Below are positions 13,804 to 17,067 of a stretch of 17,067 nt of DNA, in pieces. The stretch lies in contig JAUZQH010000031.1 of NCBI GenBank assembly GCA_030951065.1, positions 1-17,067 on the forward strand, written 5' to 3'. The notes under the pieces were generated by a model. The model searched no databases, was not told where the DNA came from, and worked only from the letters and a program-made list of their open reading frames with translations. Each line of letters opens with the position of its first letter. The first letter of the stretch is position 1. Both the position numbers and the translations under genes were made by a program. The stretch comes from Mariprofundus sp. (lineage in GTDB: Bacteria > Pseudomonadota > Zetaproteobacteria > Mariprofundales > Mariprofundaceae).

Positions 13804-15457
13804 TCACAGGGACAGCGAAAATACTCCGGCTGAATCCTTAGCCCCGCTGGCCCTGGATAACGAATCACTACGGCTCCCGCAACAACTGAACCCTGGCAAG
13901 GCCGGCTTACCGGACGATGAGCTGATACAGTCATTTGATGAGATCGAGCACAGACTGAAACATTTTACCCATGCTTCGTCTGCTGAAGATGCAAAGTCTC
14001 TTGCCAGAGCCATGAAAAAAATTATCGGAAAACTGAATGCCGATGCGGATATTCCGTTAAGCTTCCGCCTGAAAGTGTTGCACTGTTTTGAGCATGAACT
14101 GGATATGTTTGATGTTGAAATGACAGCAGCTGTGCTCAATGCTCACAAGGTTGCTATCATGCAGGTGAAACAGGCCGCGAGTACTGATAACAACTGTTTC
14201 CCCGTCCTGCTCAGGATGATCAACAATGCCATCGAAATAATCATTAAACGCTTGCTGGCCACACTGCAACAATACAGAACACCTTCGATCATCATCACGC
14301 GTCATTTTTTTGATCTGGCCCGGCTCGGTCTGGACGCATCCGCAGCCATGGGTAACGCATCTGCATCGGAAACAGCCCGGCTGAACAAACTGGTGTGTAA
14401 TCATGAAATGCTGCGAAAGCTCAACTTTTTCGGAAAAACACACAGCCTGCAGAAAATGATCTGGCAGGAGCTTCAACATCATATCAGCGTTCTGGAACCT
14501 CGCCTTTATCGCCGTGGCGATTCTCCCGGGGACCTTCACAACAACAGCCTGATGTTTATCAACCTGAACAAACCGAATGACCCCGGTCGCATCGTCGACA
14601 AGCTGCCGGAACCCCTTGAAGCCGACTGCATCATCATTCCACTTGATGTGTTCATCAAACGCCTGAATTATGAGTTCCAGAAAGCCGAAAGTATTTTATC
14701 CAACCAGCAGATGCAGACAAAGGTACTGCATACCGAAACAGTACTGGAGAATAGCCTGATCGGTTGCAAGGCAATACTCGATGCCCTCAAAACTGAAAAT
14801 CGTGCCCCCAGGCATACCCGGGCCGGCATCAAGGTTCAACTTGTTATGGACCCCACAAAAGCCATCCTCAAAGCGTTCACTCCCACCAAAAAGATCAACA
14901 AACAAACGCCGGCCAAACCCGAAACATTTAACCAGGCAAGTGCATGGAATGTGGTCGATTTCAACCAGTACGGTATCTGCCTGGAACGCATGCGTGCTGA
15001 ACCCATGGCAGAGTTACCTGACAGTCTGGTCGGCCTGAACTGGTATTTCGGTGATGACCGTCTGGAACTTGCGTTCATGGCCCGCAAAGACGGCACGGAG
15101 CGGCACGTTCATGCAGCACCCGGGCTGGGTTTTATTCGCTGGGCCAGGGAAAGCAGAAACGGCGAACAGCGTATCGGCATCGAATTCTTTGACTCGGATT
15201 ATAAACTGGCCAAAGCATCTCTGGCGCGCGGCCAGCGGGAAATCGACCATCAATATGTCCTGCCCATACTGGTAAGGCCCGGCAAGTCTTTGCACACGGT
15301 CATTTTCCCTGCCACCAGGGTATACAAAGACATGACATTCATGATATCACAGGATGATCAATATGCTCATTTTAAAGTCAGGGAAATCACCGTTACCGGC
15401 CAGAATTACACACAGTGTGAAATAGTCCGTGCCAAGGCACAAAAAAAACAGCTATAA
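13796..15457 (+). CDS. Uncharacterised protein with degenerate PilZ-like C-terminal region
   Basis: A 553-residue soluble protein without signal peptide or membrane helices. Residues about 40-300 look mostly helical and have no recognisable catalytic motif. From about 335 there is a PilZ-like pattern: Arg-rich RAPRHTR (336-342), then VDFNQYGICL (387-396), where [DN]xSxxG has become DxNxxG (Asp388, Asn390, Gly393), and later GFIRWARES (445-453) and IGIEFFD (460-466), typical of beta-barrel strands in such proteins. This suggests a c-di-GMP-related or degenerate effector, an inference. I recall uncharacterised proteins of similar length and layout in beta/gammaproteobacteria. The start is a GTG at 13796, overlapping the flavoprotein stop by 8 bp, with no clear Shine-Dalgarno; the next Met is near residue 73. 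Its 3' end overlaps the opposing aminotransferase gene by 6 bp. Confidence 0.85.
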   Translation: MTDHRDSENTPAESLAPLALDNESLRLPQQLNPGKAGLPDDELIQSFDEIEHRLKHFTHASSAEDAKSLARAMKKIIGKLNADADIPLSFRLKVLHCFEHELDMFDVEMTAAVLNAHKVAIMQVKQAASTDNNCFPVLLRMINNAIEIIIKRLLATLQQYRTPSIIITRHFFDLARLGLDASAAMGNASASETARLNKLVCNHEMLRKLNFFGKTHSLQKMIWQELQHHISVLEPRLYRRGDSPGDLHNNSLMFINLNKPNDPGRIVDKLPEPLEADCIIIPLDVFIKRLNYEFQKAESILSNQQMQTKVLHTETVLENSLIGCKAILDALKTENRAPRHTRAGIKVQLVMDPTKAILKAFTPTKKINKQTPAKPETFNQASAWNVVDFNQYGICLERMRAEPMAELPDSLVGLNWYFGDDRLELAFMARKDGTERHVHAAPGLGFIRWARESRNGEQRIGIEFFDSDYKLAKASLARGQREIDHQYVLPILVRPGKSLHTVIFPATRVYKDMTFMISQDDQYAHFKVREITVTGQNYTQCEIVRAKAQKKQL

Positions 15458-15477
15458 CGAAGAGCTGATCAGCTGTT
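15441..15477 (-). terminator. Candidate intrinsic terminator of the aminotransferase gene, inside the opposing gene's 3' end
   Basis: On the minus strand AACAGCT (15471-15477) and AGCTGTT (15447-15453) form a 7-bp stem with a 17-nt loop, and eight T residues end at 15441 (the last two stem Ts belong to the run). It spans the aminotransferase stop codon. The stem is weak (3 GC pairs) and a competing palindrome, AGCTGATCAGCT (15463-15474), lies within it. The A-run on the plus strand encodes Lys-Lys near the end of the PilZ-like protein. Confidence 0.35.
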
Positions 15478-16591
15478 CCCAGTCAGGTATAAAAGCATTC
15501 ACATCAGTATAAAAATGCGGAGACAATCGGATGCCCCCGGCCCGGCTGGCGCACACGATGCCGGCTTCCATCAGTCTACGGTACAGACCGGCATGGCCCG
15601 CCGGATCAAGCTGACAATGCCGGAACGTGATAATGCCGGCATAACGGCCGGACTGAACAGGCGTTATGAGTTCCAGATCAGGATTGTCTTCCACCCACCG
15701 CATCAATGTTCCGGTTCTGTCCAATAACAGGGCCTCGACTGTTTCCATACCGATCTCTTCGAACAATGAGAGACTGGCATTCAGGGCATGGATACCGAGC
15801 ATATTCGGACTACCCGGTTCAAATCGTCTGGCGGCAACGGCCGGTGCCCAGTCGGCAGCATCGAAATCCCCGGCCCGTTCCACCATGTGCCAGCCATATT
15901 GCAGCAACTTTAATTGCCCGCGTGCTTCCGGTCTGGAATAAAACACCGCCAGACCTTCCGGCCCCAACATCCACTTATGCCCATCGGCCACCACGAAATC
16001 GGCATGGCATGCTTCGACATCAAACTGCAATGCACCGAGGCTCTGGATGGCATCGACACAAAACAGGATGCCATGATCATGGCAAAACCGGCCCAGCCGG
16101 TTCAATTCCATGCGCAGGCCTGTACCATACTGAACCGAACTGATCGTTAATAATCGTGTGCGCTCGTCACAGCTCGACAACAACGCCATTTCAGGATCGT
16201 CTCCCGAAATATTCGCCAGCCTCAGTTCCACACCTTTGTCCTGCAGTGATTCCCAGACGATCCGATTGGACGGAAATTCCTGATCACTCGAAACGATATT
16301 GTCGCCCGGTTGCCAGTCCAGACCGTATGCAATCAACGACAAGGCTTCCGATGTGTTTTTGACCAGAGCAATATCGTCTGTTGATTCTGCCGCCAGCAGT
16401 CTTTTCAGACGACCGCGCAGTTCACGTTCCACTTTCATCCATTGCGGATAATCGGCAGCCCCCTGGCACATATTTTCTTCCGCAAAGGCTTTCACCGCCT
16501 CGGCTGTACGCCTCGGCCACACCCCCACTGCAGCGTGATTCAGATAAACCAGACCGGGTCTCAACGGAAATTCTTCTGCCAGCATTGTCAT
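15452..16591 (-). CDS. Class V aminotransferase-fold PLP enzyme (isopenicillin N epimerase / cysteine desulfurase superfamily)
   Basis: A 379-residue PLP-dependent enzyme of fold type I, class V. YLNHAAVG (16-23) opens the protein. The cofactor site shows Asp180 and Gln183 (CVDAIQSLGA) and the PLP-binding Lys206 in ADGHKWMLGPEG (202-213). The C-terminus has SRAGGIRLSPHFYTD, typical of the branch containing isopenicillin N epimerase-like and kynureninase-like proteins. The active-site Cys loop of SufS/CsdA desulfurases is not evident there, so a sulfur-transfer role is not supported. The substrate cannot be named. The ATG at 16591 is chosen, with another at 16585; GGGTG lies just before it. 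The frame extends to a TTG at 16630. It is monocistronic in this window and converges with the PilZ-like gene with a 6-bp overlap. Confidence 0.88.
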   Translation of the reverse strand: MTMLAEEFPLRPGLVYLNHAAVGVWPRRTAEAVKAFAEENMCQGAADYPQWMKVERELRGRLKRLLAAESTDDIALVKNTSEALSLIAYGLDWQPGDNIVSSDQEFPSNRIVWESLQDKGVELRLANISGDDPEMALLSSCDERTRLLTISSVQYGTGLRMELNRLGRFCHDHGILFCVDAIQSLGALQFDVEACHADFVVADGHKWMLGPEGLAVFYSRPEARGQLKLLQYGWHMVERAGDFDAADWAPAVAARRFEPGSPNMLGIHALNASLSLFEEIGMETVEALLLDRTGTLMRWVEDNPDLELITPVQSGRYAGIITFRHCQLDPAGHAGLYRRLMEAGIVCASRAGGIRLSPHFYTDVNAFIPDWEQLISSSL

Positions 16592-16898
16592 CACCCTATT
16601 CCACCCCTGCTGTAAGCATTCCGCAAGCAAAGGTCAGAGGTTGGGTAATAAATATCGACACTGGAAGACAGATACCAGCCCATCTTCGCCACAGTGATTT
16701 ATAGATCTCTTATTTACCAACGAATTTGCCCTAGATAGAAGTGGGCGTTGGCACTACGTTTGTGATTTATTTAATGATTTCAGATAGTTACATAATATTT
16801 AGGTGAAACTATCCACGAACACATAAATATGTCAATATAAAAAACCGTAAGGCACTACAACGCACTTTTTAAAACTACTATCCTTATATATCAATAAG
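16592..16898. other. AT-rich non-coding stretch upstream of the aminotransferase gene
   Basis: About 300 bp with no convincing coding sequence. It is clearly richer in A/T than the genes to its left. It should contain the promoter of the minus-strand aminotransferase, but no well-spaced pair of hexamers was found. It holds one inverted repeat (16783-16813). No tRNA-like cloverleaf or insertion-sequence end was recognised. Confidence 0.5.
16783..16813. repeat. 7-bp inverted repeat in AT-rich right flank
   Basis: GATAGTT (16783-16789) and AACTATC (16807-16813) are exact reverse complements separated by 17 nt. There is no adjacent T-run on either strand, so a terminator is unlikely. It could be a protein-binding site or chance in AT-rich DNA. 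Confidence 0.25.
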
Positions 16899-17063
16899 TT
16901 ACGTATTTTGTGGTCTGTAATTATAGCAGTTTTTTGGATTTATTGACGAAGATGGGCCAAAGAGAACCCCGGCAGTCAAAAATAATAAAAGCGTCAAAGC
17001 AATAGACCATCCCCGTTTGAACAAAGAATGACTATGAAAAATTGATTTGTCTTTTGGTATCAT
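16899..17063 (-). CDS. Candidate small single-span membrane or exported protein (54 residues, possibly partial)
   Basis: Reading from the right edge, an ATG at 17063 opens 54 codons to a TAA. The product has a basic N-terminus (MIPKDKSIFH and FKRGWS), one hydrophobic segment (about 19-35, with IALTLLLFLTAGVLFG) and a short polar tail of about 19 residues with one Cys (Cys46). This is the layout of a small inner-membrane protein or of a signal sequence with a very short exported part. The Cys is not in a lipobox. Only 4 nt precede the ATG, so no ribosome-binding site can be assessed, and the frame is open to the edge, so a longer protein whose end is seen here is possible. No family is recognised. 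Confidence 0.42.
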   Translation of the reverse strand: MIPKDKSIFHSHSLFKRGWSIALTLLLFLTAGVLFGPSSSINPKNCYNYRPQNT

Positions 17064-17067
17064 CTTG

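Noticed and set aside
15452..16591. Cysteine desulfurase (SufS/CsdA) assignment for the class V enzyme
   Set aside because: The PLP Lys is present, but the C-terminal region has SRAGGIRLSPHFYTD instead of the desulfurase active-site Cys loop, and no suf/isc genes are adjacent.
16631..17067. Search for tRNA, insertion-sequence ends or att-like repeats in the AT-rich right flank
   Set aside because: No cloverleaf, terminal inverted repeat pair or target duplication was found; only short repeats such as GGCACTAC occur twice, which is expected by chance.

Overview
The window looks like the chromosome of a mesophilic Pseudomonadota (proteobacterium) of moderate GC content. A sigma-32-type heat-shock sigma factor with an RpoH box and the pabC-mltG-...-tmk-holB gene order support this. 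A lineage near the Zetaproteobacteria is a weak guess from the gene mix (short MetG, long nitronate-monooxygenase-like protein, DUF4911-like protein) and cannot be proved from the sequence alone. No phage, transposase, CRISPR, rRNA or tRNA gene was seen.

Layout. (1) Positions 1-363: the first 49 codons of an unrecognised minus-strand gene that runs off the left edge, preceded by an AT-rich 216-bp leader with a strong Shine-Dalgarno and a promoter-like sequence overlapped by a 9-bp inverted repeat. (2) 364-3502, minus strand: metG (methionyl-tRNA synthetase), a DUF2062 membrane protein and a fructosamine-3-kinase-family protein. (3) 3743-9310, minus strand: a tightly packed seven-gene run, pabC-mltG-rpoH-htrA-(DUF4911-like)-tmk-holB. 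Its junctions are 7-nt gaps, TGATG or ATGA stop/start overlaps and one 8-bp overlap. (4) 9374-10885, plus strand: ilvA, divergent from pabC. (5) 10959-12104, minus strand: a THUMP/RlmL-type rRNA methyltransferase. (6) 12403-15457, plus strand: a long-form nitronate-monooxygenase-family flavoprotein overlapping an uncharacterised protein with a degenerate PilZ-like C-terminus. (7) 15452-16591, minus strand: a class V aminotransferase. (8) 16592-17067: AT-rich DNA ending in a candidate 54-residue single-span membrane protein at the right edge.

How the genes fit together. The large minus-strand operon joins folate (pabC), cell-wall (mltG), stress-response (rpoH, htrA) and DNA-precursor/replication genes (tmk, holB). 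In the familiar enterobacterial arrangement mltG is followed directly by tmk and holB; here a heat-shock sigma factor, a membrane-anchored HtrA protease and a small protein sit between them and look translationally coupled.

Most of the window is housekeeping DNA. The least explained parts are the two AT-rich ends (the left-edge Cys/His-motif gene with a palindromic promoter and the right-edge small membrane ORF), the PilZ-like protein, and sequence oddities in PabC and the flavoprotein.
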